Assembly (NCBI RefSeq): GCF_025290915.1
Contig: NZ_JAOCQE010000002.1
Span: 1-64,000, forward strand
Origin: Streptomyces sp. 15-116A
Lineage (GTDB): Bacteria > Actinomycetota > Actinomycetes > Streptomycetales > Streptomycetaceae
Reading direction: 5' to 3'
Length of the DNA stretch: 64,000 bases
Of this stretch, positions 50,746 through 58,566 are shown piece by piece. The notes beneath the pieces were generated by a model that ran no database searches, was not told where the DNA came from, and worked only from the letters and a program-made list of their open reading frames with translations. Both the position numbers and the translations under genes were made by a program. The first letter of the stretch is position 1. Every line of letters starts with the position of its first letter.

Positions 50746-52775
50746 GCGGGTGCCTGCCGCTGTTCGTCATCGTCCCGGGCATCCGAGGAGACCTGGCACG
50801 ACAGCAGCTGTCGGAACAGACCCGGTTGCTCGGCCAGCTCTTCGTAGGTGCCCTCCTGCACGATCCTGCCCTCGTCGAGCACGACGATCCGGTCGGCTAC
50901 GGCGACGCTGGTGATGCGGTGGGTCACCAGCAGTACCACCCGGTCCCGGGCAAGACCCCGTAGCCGCTGGAAAATCCGGTACTCGGCAAGCGGATCGAGG
51001 TTCGCGGTCGGCTCGTCAAGGACCAATAGCCCCGCCTGGCGGAAGAACGCTCGTCCGAGAGCGATGCGCTGCCACTGGCCCCCGCTCAGTTCCTCCCCGT
51101 TGAGCCACTCGCGGGCGAGAAGGGTGTCCAACCCGGCGCCGAGCTTGTCGACGACCTCGTCGGCGCCGGCGGCCTCACACGCCTCGCGTACCGCCGCGTC
51201 CCCACGCGCCGTGGGCTGCCCGAGGGTGATGTTCTCCCGCACCGTCAAAGGCCAACGCGCGTAGGTCTGGGGTACCAGGGCCACCTGCTGCCACAGCGCC
51301 TGCGGCTCGGCGTCGCCGGTAGGAACGCCGTCCCACAGCACCTGCCCGTCGGTGGGCAGGTAGAGGCCGCTGATCAATTTCGACAGCGTCGACTTACCCG
51401 AGCCGTTGAATCCGACCAGGGCGGTGACCTCGCCCTGGCGCAGGGTGAGCGTCACGTCGGACAGAGCGTCTTGGTTCTTGCCCGCGTACCGGTGCGTGAC
51501 CGACTTGATCTCGATCTTCTTCGGCGGCCCCGGGCGATGCGTGCCCCGGCGCATGCGGAACCCTCCGGCCTTGTCCAGGAAGCCGCTCCAGTCGTCCATG
51601 TACAGGCCCGTGCGCACGGCGCGCGCCCCTACCGAGACCAGACCGCGGACCGACTGGCCCACCGTCTGCAAGGCGAAAACAGCCGTCCCGGCGTGTCCGA
51701 CGCTGATGCGGCCTGTGGCCAGCAGCCACACGACCGCCGCCCATACGACTGCCGAACCCACGCCGCCGCACAGCGCGCCGATCAAGGACATGCGGGCCCC
51801 CTTGTCGGCGGCGGCGCGGTCCTCGCGGTTGATCCGTGCGACCGTCTGCCGGTACCGGCCGGAGAGGAAACCGGCCATGGTGCCGGCACGGATCTGGTCG
51901 GCAGCCTCCTTGGTGTAGATGTGCCAGCGCAGGATCGACAGCATCCGCAGGTCGCCGTTGCTGCGCAGATTTGCCAGGTATCGCACCCGTGCGGCGCTGA
52001 CCTGTGCCAGGGCCTGCGGCAGGCTGGCGGCGACTAGAAGGGGGAGAAGGACCCAGTGCACGCCGGCCAGCACGATCGCGCCAGCGACGAAGGAGGCCGA
52101 CGAGGCGATCAGGTCCTGCCCCTCGTCGATCAGGTCCCCGGTGACTTGCGCCCCGCGGTCGGCGGCTTCGCGGTCGTGGTTGAAGTCGGGCTCGTCATAG
52201 GCGCACAGCTCCACCTCGGCGCAGCCGGTGAGCAGCATCTGCTCGGCCTCGCGCGACATCAGCGGGCCCAACCGGGAAGACAACCAGGAGACGGTGATCC
52301 CCAGAAGGGCGCGTGCGCCGGCGGTGCCGGCCAGCAGGGCCACAGAAGGCCACGCCTGAAGGAGCCGCTGGTAGACGTCTCCACTGGTCAGCAGGGCGGT
52401 CAGGGTGCCGCTGATGGCGACCAGGCCGAGGGCTTGCATCACGCCGGTGACGGCCTGGCAGAGCAGGAGACCGATGGTCGCTCGGCGGTCGACCCGCCAC
52501 GCGAGAGCCAGTGACCGGCGTACCAACTGCGGCAGCCGCCGGGCCATATCGCGCATCCTGATCGAACGGCCGGCCGCTTCACGGCTGCCCGTCAGATCGA
52601 CGTACCGCATCTGCGGCTCCCTGGCAGCCGTTTCCGATGGCTCATCCGGCTCGGCTGTAGAGGACGCGTCGGGCCCGGTCGTCGGTCCGGGAGGCAACGA
52701 AGAGGGTGTGGACTCCAGCGGGGCGGTGCGCGGCCCCGGGATGTTGTCGGGTGATGCATCGGTGGGCTCACTCAT
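50742..52775 (-). CDS. ABC exporter with fused membrane and ATPase domains
   Basis: I place the start at ATG 52773-52775, which overlaps the stop of the 47-residue gene; a GTG at 52784 is an alternative. The 677-residue protein begins with about 75 Pro/Ser/Thr-rich residues, then six membrane helices. The ATPase domain has Walker A GFNGSGKST, Q-loop region LVPQTYARWP, signature LSGGQWQRIALGR, Walker B LLVLDEPT and the switch His in VTHR. It is a half-size exporter that should dimerise. No peptidase domain is present, so any leader removal would need another enzyme. It belongs to the interrupted cluster's operon. Confidence 0.9.
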   Translation of the reverse strand: MSEPTDASPDNIPGPRTAPLESTPSSLPPGPTTGPDASSTAEPDEPSETAAREPQMRYVDLTGSREAAGRSIRMRDMARRLPQLVRRSLALAWRVDRRATIGLLLCQAVTGVMQALGLVAISGTLTALLTSGDVYQRLLQAWPSVALLAGTAGARALLGITVSWLSSRLGPLMSREAEQMLLTGCAEVELCAYDEPDFNHDREAADRGAQVTGDLIDEGQDLIASSASFVAGAIVLAGVHWVLLPLLVAASLPQALAQVSAARVRYLANLRSNGDLRMLSILRWHIYTKEAADQIRAGTMAGFLSGRYRQTVARINREDRAAADKGARMSLIGALCGGVGSAVVWAAVVWLLATGRISVGHAGTAVFALQTVGQSVRGLVSVGARAVRTGLYMDDWSGFLDKAGGFRMRRGTHRPGPPKKIEIKSVTHRYAGKNQDALSDVTLTLRQGEVTALVGFNGSGKSTLSKLISGLYLPTDGQVLWDGVPTGDAEPQALWQQVALVPQTYARWPLTVRENITLGQPTARGDAAVREACEAAGADEVVDKLGAGLDTLLAREWLNGEELSGGQWQRIALGRAFFRQAGLLVLDEPTANLDPLAEYRIFQRLRGLARDRVVLLVTHRITSVAVADRIVVLDEGRIVQEGTYEELAEQPGLFRQLLSCQVSSDARDDDEQRQAPA

Positions 52776-52915
52776 GCTGCCCACCTCGTATCCGGTCGTG
52801 CTGCGCGCTGGGCGGCGGCGTCAACTTGCCGCCCGGATCGAGCGGAGCGCGGGACAGCCGGCATAGGACGTTCGAATGCGGCGAAGGGATTCGCAGGGAC
52901 GGGCACAGGGTTCAC
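52772..52915 (-). CDS. 47-residue PDTR-motif peptide (copy 2)
   Basis: The gene starts at GTG 52913-52915 with GGAGGA four bases upstream and ends in a TGA overlapping the ABC exporter start (ATGA). The peptide aligns without gaps with the 47-residue product of 54860-55003. Identical positions are P3, V4, P7, A13-F14-E15, S24, R26, A33, R40-P41-D42-T43-R44 and A47. Its C-terminus reads RPDTRWAA. It has no Cys. Position directly before an exporter gene and conservation across two operons suggest an exported or modified peptide. The caveat is that the ACGAGGT coding for TR also serves as the downstream gene's ribosome-binding site. Confidence 0.65.
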   Translation of the reverse strand: MNPVPVPANPFAAFERPMPAVPRSARSGRQVDAAAQRAARPDTRWAA

Positions 52916-53185
52916 GGAGTCCTCCGGATGGACGCACGAGGGGTACTGGTGCTCTAACAACGGCCCCCGGACGGGTCTGTCACGGGCAGATCTGGGGCAG
53001 ATAGTGGACGGATGTTCCATTGGATTGCAGGGGTCAAGCGGGCCTTGTCGTGGGTCGCGCCTGTGTCGCTCGAACAGCTGGGATCACCCTTTCGAGGTGT
53101 TGCGGGGGATCCCGTCGCGCGGTGCGGGCATGGCAACCAGGAGCAGCGGCGGCGGTGGCGTCCGCTGCTCTCGACCTGGGGTGGG

Positions 53186-54283
53186 TCAGGTTCCGGTCTG
53201 CTCCAGCGCCGCGTTCCATGCGGTGAGGGCGTCGGGGCCGGAACGCAGGAGCGGGGCGACAGGATTGGTCAGGTACTCGTGCTCGACGAGGTAGAGGCCG
53301 GCGGTGCCGGCGTAGCCGGGAAACAGTTCGTTGAGGCGGGTCATCACGGTCTCCGGCGCGGCGTCGTCAGCGTTGAGGAGGCTGCGCGCAAGGATCTTGC
53401 GGTTCCACACGTCGATGCCGAAGACGGCAGGGTCGCGGGAAGCGTGGGAGGCAATTACCGCGGCGGTGTAGGGGCCCACTCCTTTGATTTCCTGGACGGC
53501 CTCCATTAGGTTTCCGGCGGCCTTGAGGTCCTCGGTGCTGTGGTCGCGGAAGTAGGCCGCGTAATGCGGAAGGCTTTTGGCGCGAAAGCCCAGCCGGTCC
53601 CGTTCCTTCAGCGTCTCCGGCGAGACGTGGGCGATCTCGTCTGGGGTGAACCAGGCCCGCAGCGTGATCCCGTCGAAGTGGACGAGACGGCCGTAGTGGA
53701 CCAGCAGGTTGCGGGTCATCTGGGCGGTGCGGCCGATGGTGACGTTCTGCAGCAGCAGGGCGATCACGGCGATCTCGAAGTGGTCCTCCGGGCACGACTG
53801 CCGCATCCCGCCCAGGGCTGCGAGTGCCTCGCGCATTGCGGGCACACGGGACGCGAGTTCCGCGAACGCCGCCTGGTCTTCTTCCAACCCGTATGAAGAG
53901 ATGAGCCGGCGCGTCAGCTCCTCGCGGTAGGCGGGCTTGAAGTCACCGTCGGTGTAGATGTCGGCGATCACGGTGCGGTCCTCGGCATGCAGCCGGACTC
54001 CGACCACGAGGTCGCTGACTCGGAAGGTACGCCAGCTGCAGGACTCGGTGTGTGCTTCGAGGCCGGTGGCGTAGTGGGACGGCTTCCAGAAGGTGTGCAG
54101 GGCGTTGAATGGGCCGTCGCCGGTGACGGGCAGTTCGAGGGTGTCGGTGTGGTCGAGGGTGCGGGGGTTCCCGTCATGCTCCTGGGTGGCGGCCGTGGGT
54201 CGCAGGGGGCCGCCGAACAGCTCGTGTTCGGCGTCGGAAACCTGCGGATCGGCCATCGTGACCGGGCCGAAGAAACTCTTCAC
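53186..54283 (-). CDS. AlkA/OGG-like HhH-GPD DNA glycosylase
   Basis: The 365-residue protein starts at a GTG overlapping the Nudix stop. It has the helix-hairpin-helix EIKGVGPYTAAVI (about 265-277) followed by the catalytic Asp in FGIDVWNRKIL (Asp291), the HhH-GPD arrangement. The hairpin has Tyr-Thr where bifunctional enzymes have Lys, so a monofunctional glycosylase of the AlkA type is most likely. The N-terminal half (FWKPSHYATGLEAHTESCSWRTF) is unusual. Coupling to a Nudix gene suggests removal of a damaged or deliberately modified base, for instance one made by this cluster. Confidence 0.8.
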   Translation of the reverse strand: MKSFFGPVTMADPQVSDAEHELFGGPLRPTAATQEHDGNPRTLDHTDTLELPVTGDGPFNALHTFWKPSHYATGLEAHTESCSWRTFRVSDLVVGVRLHAEDRTVIADIYTDGDFKPAYREELTRRLISSYGLEEDQAAFAELASRVPAMREALAALGGMRQSCPEDHFEIAVIALLLQNVTIGRTAQMTRNLLVHYGRLVHFDGITLRAWFTPDEIAHVSPETLKERDRLGFRAKSLPHYAAYFRDHSTEDLKAAGNLMEAVQEIKGVGPYTAAVIASHASRDPAVFGIDVWNRKILARSLLNADDAAPETVMTRLNELFPGYAGTAGLYLVEHEYLTNPVAPLLRSGPDALTAWNAALEQTGT

Positions 54284-54747
54284 CGGGCGCCTCCCGCAGG
54301 CCAGTTGATGGCCCGGTAGGACGGGCCGTGGGTGAGCATGTGGAAGATGGTGGGGGTGTAGGGGTGACAGTCCGGCGACGGTCGTTCCATCGGCACCCAG
54401 AAGAGCCCTTCGTGCTTGTGTGGCTTGGCGTTGTACGGCTCACCCGTCCACGACTGCGCCACGAACACGGCGGTGATCCGGTCCAGGCCACCGTCGGTGT
54501 CGTGGTGGTGGATTAGCCCGCAGAACTCCTGCTGATCAGCAGTGATAAGGACCCCCACCTCCTCCATGGCCTCGCGTCGCGCAGCATGGTCGAGTGGTTC
54601 GCCGACTTCCAGGTGGCCGCCCACGACAGTGAGCTGTCCCGGTGCGAGGGCGGCGTCCAGTGCGCGGCGTACGCACAGGGCGGCGCCGTTCGTACGGAGC
54701 AGGACCTGTGCCACGTCGGCGATCAGAGGGTGAGGCGAGTCGCTCAC
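54280..54747 (-). CDS. Nudix hydrolase
   Basis: The GTG start at 54745-54747 overlaps the stop of a 39-residue gene. The 155-residue protein is a single Nudix domain with the box GHLEVGEPLDHAARREAMEEVGV (about residues 44-66) and a MutT-like start (IADVAQVLLRTNGAALCVRR). The adjacent DNA glycosylase gene makes sanitation of an abnormal (d)NTP a reasonable guess. It is the third gene of a four-gene coupled operon: 47-residue peptide, 39-residue peptide, Nudix, glycosylase. Confidence 0.85.
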   Translation of the reverse strand: MSDSPHPLIADVAQVLLRTNGAALCVRRALDAALAPGQLTVVGGHLEVGEPLDHAARREAMEEVGVLITADQQEFCGLIHHHDTDGGLDRITAVFVAQSWTGEPYNAKPHKHEGLFWVPMERPSPDCHPYTPTIFHMLTHGPSYRAINWPAGGAR

Positions 54748-54863
54748 GGGCGGCCCTCCTGTACCAGGCGTTCTACGGTGTGCCGACCGTTGGTCACGAG
54801 GGCACCGTCGTGCCGAAAGCTATAGGTGAGGACGGAGGACGGGAGAGGTGTGGGCTGCGTCAT
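54744..54863 (-). CDS. 39-residue peptide between PDTR peptide and Nudix
   Basis: The ATG overlaps the stop of the 47-residue gene (ATGA) and its own stop overlaps the Nudix start (GTGA), so it is fully coupled. The peptide begins MTQPTPLPSS and continues LTYSFRHDGALVTNGRH. It has no Cys and no membrane segment. I recognise no family. It could be a second precursor, a regulator or merely a coupling frame. Confidence 0.5.
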   Translation of the reverse strand: MTQPTPLPSSVLTYSFRHDGALVTNGRHTVERLVQEGRP

Positions 54864-55003
54864 GCCAGGTACCTCGTATCCGGTCGTGACCCGTCGGCGA
54901 GCAGAGCTGCGCGACCGGAGGTGAGGCGAAGGCTGGCGCCCGAGGAGGTAGCGGCATTTTCGAATGCAGGATGAACGAGCCCAGGGCGGCGTACGGGATA
55001 CAT
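54860..55003 (-). CDS. 47-residue PDTR-motif peptide (copy 1)
   Basis: ATG 55001-55003 is preceded by GAGGAG five bases upstream. The 47-residue peptide starts MYPVRRPGLVHPAFEN, has a Ser/Thr/Ala-rich centre and ends RPDTRYLA. It matches the peptide encoded before the ABC exporter at 15 of 47 positions without gaps, including AFE (13-15) and RPDTR (40-44). At DNA level, 18 bases are identical at the 3' end (CACGACCGGATACGAGGT). It heads the operon with the Nudix and glycosylase genes. I infer a leader- or substrate-peptide family specific to this cluster; no known precursor family is recognised. Confidence 0.65.
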   Translation of the reverse strand: MYPVRRPGLVHPAFENAATSSGASLRLTSGRAALLADGSRPDTRYLA

Positions 55004-55087
55004 GGGGACTCCTCGGGGCGAGATGCGGACAGGTGATCGGGTAACGGCGGTCCTGCAGTAGCCGTAACGGGTGGAGGGGGGCGAAAT

Positions 55088-55168
55088 CTAGAACGTGATT
55101 TCGAATACCGGGCTCTCTCCTTGTGTGGTCGGGTGGGGCGGATTGTGATGCAGTGTTCGATCACTCAT
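55088..55168 (-). CDS. 26-residue peptide downstream of CYTH gene
   Basis: Its ATG overlaps the TGA of the 18-residue frame upstream, and it ends with a TAG at 55088-55090. The peptide is His/Pro/Thr-rich (MSDRTLHHNPPHPTTQGESP) and ends VFEITF. The link to translation is positional only. It may be a short peptide product or a chance frame. Confidence 0.35.
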   Translation of the reverse strand: MSDRTLHHNPPHPTTQGESPVFEITF

Positions 55169-55221
55169 GTGGGTTGCGGTACCTCCTGCGGGGGATTGTC
55201 GGGGGGCGCTTGGTCGGTCAT
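55165..55221 (-). CDS. 18-residue proline-rich peptide overlapping CYTH stop
   Basis: ATG 55219-55221 overlaps the CYTH gene stop, and its TGA overlaps the next short frame. The product, MTDQAPPDNPPQEVPQPT, is almost wholly Pro, Gln and acidic residues. The ATGA overlaps on both sides suggest coupled translation, but the frame is too short to prove. Confidence 0.35.
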   Translation of the reverse strand: MTDQAPPDNPPQEVPQPT

Positions 55222-56426
55222 TCCGTGGCCAGGTCCGGGCGGAGGGCGACGGCGTCGCGGAGGAAGCTGCGCTTGGAGTAGAAGGTGTGCTCGGCGGCCC
55301 AACCGTGACTGGCGAGGTACTCGCAGAGCCAGCTGTCGATCCGCTTCATCTCGATGAGGATCTCGTCCTGGTCGTGGTCGAGGATGCTGCGTGAGCGGAG
55401 GTACTCCAGCTCGCACTGGGAGAGCACCACGTCGGGGGCCGCCAGGAGGGCGCAGCGGTCGAGGAAGATGCCGTAGACGTGGCCGGTGCGCAGCGACTCG
55501 CACTGGATGTCGTAGCGGACGCGCTGGAAGGGCGGCATGGCCCGGACCTGGAGGTTCAAGTCTTCGCGCAGGAACGTCTCGAAGCGGTCGGGGGTGATGT
55601 CGAGGCCAGGGGTGAGTTCCTCGCGGCGGGCGAAGGCGTCCTCGGTGAACCACTTTCGCTTGAGCACGTGCCCGGCGGTGACGGTGGGGATGAAGGAGGC
55701 GTAGCCGATCTCGGGCTCGGGGCCGGTGACGTCGAACAGATGGTTCTCGGTGTGGTGGATCTGGAACTCTTCCCGGTACTCCGGACGGCAGCCTTCCAGC
55801 TTGCCGTCGCGCAGTGCCTTGAGCAGTTCCATGGACGCGGACCAGATGTCCGGTGCCGGGGCGAGGGTGTACTTGAACTCCAGCTCAGTGCCGGAGAAGT
55901 GCTTGCGGAAGTACCGCAGATGATTGTTGAGCGCCGTGCTCGACTCTGCGTGCGCCGTCAGCACGGGGTCGAACCAGCGCAGTTCCTCGACCGGGCCGTG
56001 GCCTACTGGGTCCCGGGTGGTGCGGACGAAGCAGGCGTCCTCGGGGTGGAAGCGGATCTGCGCGTACGCGTGGTAGCCGCCGCCGGGGTGTTCGGCTAGG
56101 TAGCACAGCGGCACCAGGCCGGGGGCGGCTTCGGTGCCGACCAGGCCGCGCAGGGCGGGGCCGGCGATGGCGTCGGGGAACAGTTCGCCGCCGTCGATTC
56201 TGGCCGCCGCGAGCCGGGTGCCGCCGGGGTACAGCGCTTCGGCCGGGCAGGGCCCCAGCGCGTTCCAGCGGACGATCACGGTGGTGGCCGGCCGGCATAC
56301 CTCCTGTGGTGGCACCCGTACGAGCACGATCGGCTCGTCTGGTCGCCGTGGCGCGGTGCGGTTGAGGAGGTGGACGCCTCCGAGGACGACCCATGCTCCG
56401 CGGTACGAGGGCTGCTCATCGGGCAC
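55218..56426 (-). CDS. CYTH-domain (triphosphate tunnel-like) protein
   Basis: I choose GTG 56424-56426, which has GAAGGAG six bases upstream, giving 402 residues. The C-terminal half contains the CYTH signature ExExK as ELEFK (residues 181-185), and later charged strands such as RVRYDIQCESLRTGHVYG and DEILIEMKRIDSW. CYTH enzymes act on triphosphates or other polyanions inside a tunnel. The N-terminal 175 residues are unrelated to anything I recognise. It begins a minus-strand unit that runs into several tiny overlapping frames. A nucleoside triphosphate or other cluster intermediate is the likely ligand. Confidence 0.7.
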   Translation of the reverse strand: MPDEQPSYRGAWVVLGGVHLLNRTAPRRPDEPIVLVRVPPQEVCRPATTVIVRWNALGPCPAEALYPGGTRLAAARIDGGELFPDAIAGPALRGLVGTEAAPGLVPLCYLAEHPGGGYHAYAQIRFHPEDACFVRTTRDPVGHGPVEELRWFDPVLTAHAESSTALNNHLRYFRKHFSGTELEFKYTLAPAPDIWSASMELLKALRDGKLEGCRPEYREEFQIHHTENHLFDVTGPEPEIGYASFIPTVTAGHVLKRKWFTEDAFARREELTPGLDITPDRFETFLREDLNLQVRAMPPFQRVRYDIQCESLRTGHVYGIFLDRCALLAAPDVVLSQCELEYLRSRSILDHDQDEILIEMKRIDSWLCEYLASHGWAAEHTFYSKRSFLRDAVALRPDLATE

Positions 56427-56559
56427 GCTGGTCTCCTTCGTGTGAAGCGGGTGCCACGGGTGATCGCCCTGCAGCCCGAAGGGGCCACCGGGTCGGCCGG
56501 GCATCCCCGGATGGCTGCCTGCTCGCCGCTGCGACGTCCGGCCGGTTTGTCGGCCTAGG

Positions 56560-57099
56560 GTGGGGCGGGTGAGTCATGGTGAAGTCGGTCAGGTGATCTT
56601 GGACGAGGCTGTTGCGGATGCCCGCCTCGCCGCATGGGAGTTCGACGGTGCACGGGACTGGCTGGAGGAAGCCCGCCGGCATCCCATGGAGCCGCTGGCG
56701 GCCGAGGTGTGGGTCACCGACCCTGCTTTCGAGCACGTCCTGCTGGTCAAGCACCGCGTGCGCGGATGGGTGCCGCCAGGTGGCAAGGTGGAGCCGGGCG
56801 AGGCGCCGCGTGCGGCGGCGGCACGAGAGCTGCTGGAGGAGACCGGCCTGCGCTGCGAGCTGCTGCCCGAGCCCGCAGCCGTGGCGGTGCGTTCCTACCG
56901 GGCCGACTGGACTCCGACGCTGGGCCTGTCCTACGCCGCGATCGTCGGACGCGACGTTCCGCTCGCCGGGGAGCAGAACCAGCCGGCGGCATGGTTCTGT
57001 CTGGACACAGGCTGGGACAGCGTCTTCCCCGAGGACCGCGAGCGGATCCGTGCGCACGCTCGCCGTCTGGCAGCGGGCCGGGCGGTCGGCTCCCGCTGA
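56560..57099 (+). CDS. Nudix hydrolase (plus strand)
   Basis: This is the only plus-strand gene in the 50-64 kb part. The start is GTG 56560 or, with a better ribosome-binding site, GTG 56569. The protein of about 179 residues has the Nudix box GGKVEPGEAPRAAAARELLEETGL (about residues 72-95) within GWVPPGGKVEPGE. It is transcribed divergently from the CYTH gene across 133 bp and convergently with another Nudix gene. Being the odd one out in orientation, it may have a control or sanitation role rather than being part of the main operon. Confidence 0.82.
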   Translation: MGRVSHGEVGQVILDEAVADARLAAWEFDGARDWLEEARRHPMEPLAAEVWVTDPAFEHVLLVKHRVRGWVPPGGKVEPGEAPRAAAARELLEETGLRCELLPEPAAVAVRSYRADWTPTLGLSYAAIVGRDVPLAGEQNQPAAWFCLDTGWDSVFPEDRERIRAHARRLAAGRAVGSR

Positions 57100-57119
57100 G
57101 GCAGGCCCCTGGCCGCCGT

Positions 57120-57665
57120 TCACAGGACGGCCTCGATCTGGTCGAGGTCGGCCGAGGGAAGGGTGACGAGCTCAAGGTCGTGCAGGAAGCGGCACCACAC
57201 CGGCTCCAGGCCGGGTTCGCGCTCGAACTCCTCACGGTCCAGGCATCCGTTGGCGTGCGCGGCGGTCCGCAACGCGTGCTGCTGCAGCTGGGCCGGGTGG
57301 ATCCACCGAGGGGCGCGGACCTCCCGGGGCGAGGGGCACAGCGACCCGGAAACCTCGGCCTGGAAGATCCACCAGTGGTGGCCGACCGGACCGCTGGGCG
57401 TGCGGTGGCAGTGGTTCGGCCGCCACTGGTCCAGCAGGAGGTGCAGGTGGGTGACGGTAAGACCGACCTCTTCGGTGACTTCGTCGCGGGCGGCCTGCTC
57501 GGGGCCGCCATGCTCGTCGACGTGGCCGGCGACCGGGGCGATTCCGGCCGGAGGAATCGCCCGCTCGAACACCAGCAGGCCGCTCGGGGAGGAGATCAGT
57601 ACCCCGACGCTTGCGTGGTCACAGAGGCGGGCCCCGCCGTCGGGAGCCGGGGCGGCCGGGGTCAT
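57120..57665 (-). CDS. Nudix hydrolase
   Basis: ATG 57663-57665 overlaps the methyltransferase stop. The 181-residue protein has a Nudix box of the form GHVDEHGGPEQAARDEVTEEVGL (about residues 45-67). It deviates from the consensus: Gly-Gly where a Glu is usual and DEV instead of REU, while EEVGL is intact. Metal binding may be altered. It is the last gene in the operon starting with queD. The flanking methyltransferase and kinase suggest a nucleoside-type substrate. Confidence 0.78.
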   Translation of the reverse strand: MTPAAPAPDGGARLCDHASVGVLISSPSGLLVFERAIPPAGIAPVAGHVDEHGGPEQAARDEVTEEVGLTVTHLHLLLDQWRPNHCHRTPSGPVGHHWWIFQAEVSGSLCPSPREVRAPRWIHPAQLQQHALRTAAHANGCLDREEFEREPGLEPVWCRFLHDLELVTLPSADLDQIEAVL

Positions 57666-58507
57666 GCGGTGGCCTCCGGCCGTTGGGCGACGACGACGAG
57701 CCAGCTCGTCACGGCCGGGGCGTCGGGGGTTGTCATGGCGTAGGCGGTGTCGAGGAGATGCATTCGCTGGGCGTGGGTGAAGTCGCCCTCGGGCCGCGCG
57801 AAGACGGGGATGGACAGCCACGCCTTCTTCTCGGCCATGGTGCTGTGCTGGGCGGTGACCTCTGTGCCGACGACCGTCAGTCCGGCTGAAGTCAGCTGCT
57901 CGGTGACTGTTTTCATCGGCAGCTTCGGCGGCCTGTCCGCGTCGCGCGGCGGTGGGGTGTATCCGTGAGCCTCAGCGGCTACTTGGCGGATGAGGGCGTT
58001 CAGGGTAGGTCCGGTGCGGGTGGACAGTTCGTCGGGGTGCCGGACGCCGGCGAAGCCACCGCCGATGTTGAAGACGAAGCGCCCGCCTGGGCGCAGGATG
58101 TGGGCGACGGCCGCGAACACTGCGGCGGTGTCGGTCTTCCAGATCGCGGAGTTGCACACCACGGCGTCGGCGCTGCTGGCGTGCAGGTGGTCGGCGAGCC
58201 GTTCGGCCGGGGCAGTGATCCAGGTCAGGCGGGCGTCGGTCAGGGTGCGGCGGCCGACGCGCTGCATCGCGGCGGCGTTGTCGACGGAGACGACCCGGGC
58301 GCGGGCCGGGATCAGGTCGAGGATCGCGCGGGCGGTCGCGCCGGCGCCGCCGCACAGGTCGACCACCAGGCTGGCGTTGGCCAGATGACCTCGGCGGGCA
58401 AGGTCGCGGCTGGTCGCGTCGTACATGGGGTGGGCGCGGGTGAAGGCGTCGTACGCCTCGGCGTTGCTGTCCTCGTCCCAGCCGAGGATGGCGTCCTGGG
58501 GTGCCAT
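57662..58507 (-). CDS. Class I SAM-dependent methyltransferase
   Basis: The 281-residue protein has a SAM-binding loop LVVDLCGGAGATARAILDLI (about residues 48-67), the acidic VVSVDNAAAMQRVGRR and the post-motif region ADAVVCNSAIWKTD. It belongs to the type 11/12 small-molecule methyltransferases. The unusual LCGGAG loop still fits the glycine-rich pattern. Its stop overlaps the following Nudix start. It may methylate the nucleoside or base made by the upstream queD-queE-folE and transglycosylase genes. Confidence 0.8.
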   Translation of the reverse strand: MAPQDAILGWDEDSNAEAYDAFTRAHPMYDATSRDLARRGHLANASLVVDLCGGAGATARAILDLIPARARVVSVDNAAAMQRVGRRTLTDARLTWITAPAERLADHLHASSADAVVCNSAIWKTDTAAVFAAVAHILRPGGRFVFNIGGGFAGVRHPDELSTRTGPTLNALIRQVAAEAHGYTPPPRDADRPPKLPMKTVTEQLTSAGLTVVGTEVTAQHSTMAEKKAWLSIPVFARPEGDFTHAQRMHLLDTAYAMTTPDAPAVTSWLVVVAQRPEATA

Positions 58508-58566
58508 GTTGTGTGGCCTCGCTTCTCAGGGCGGCCCGGCAGTGCAGGCCGGGCGTTCGGGCAGGG

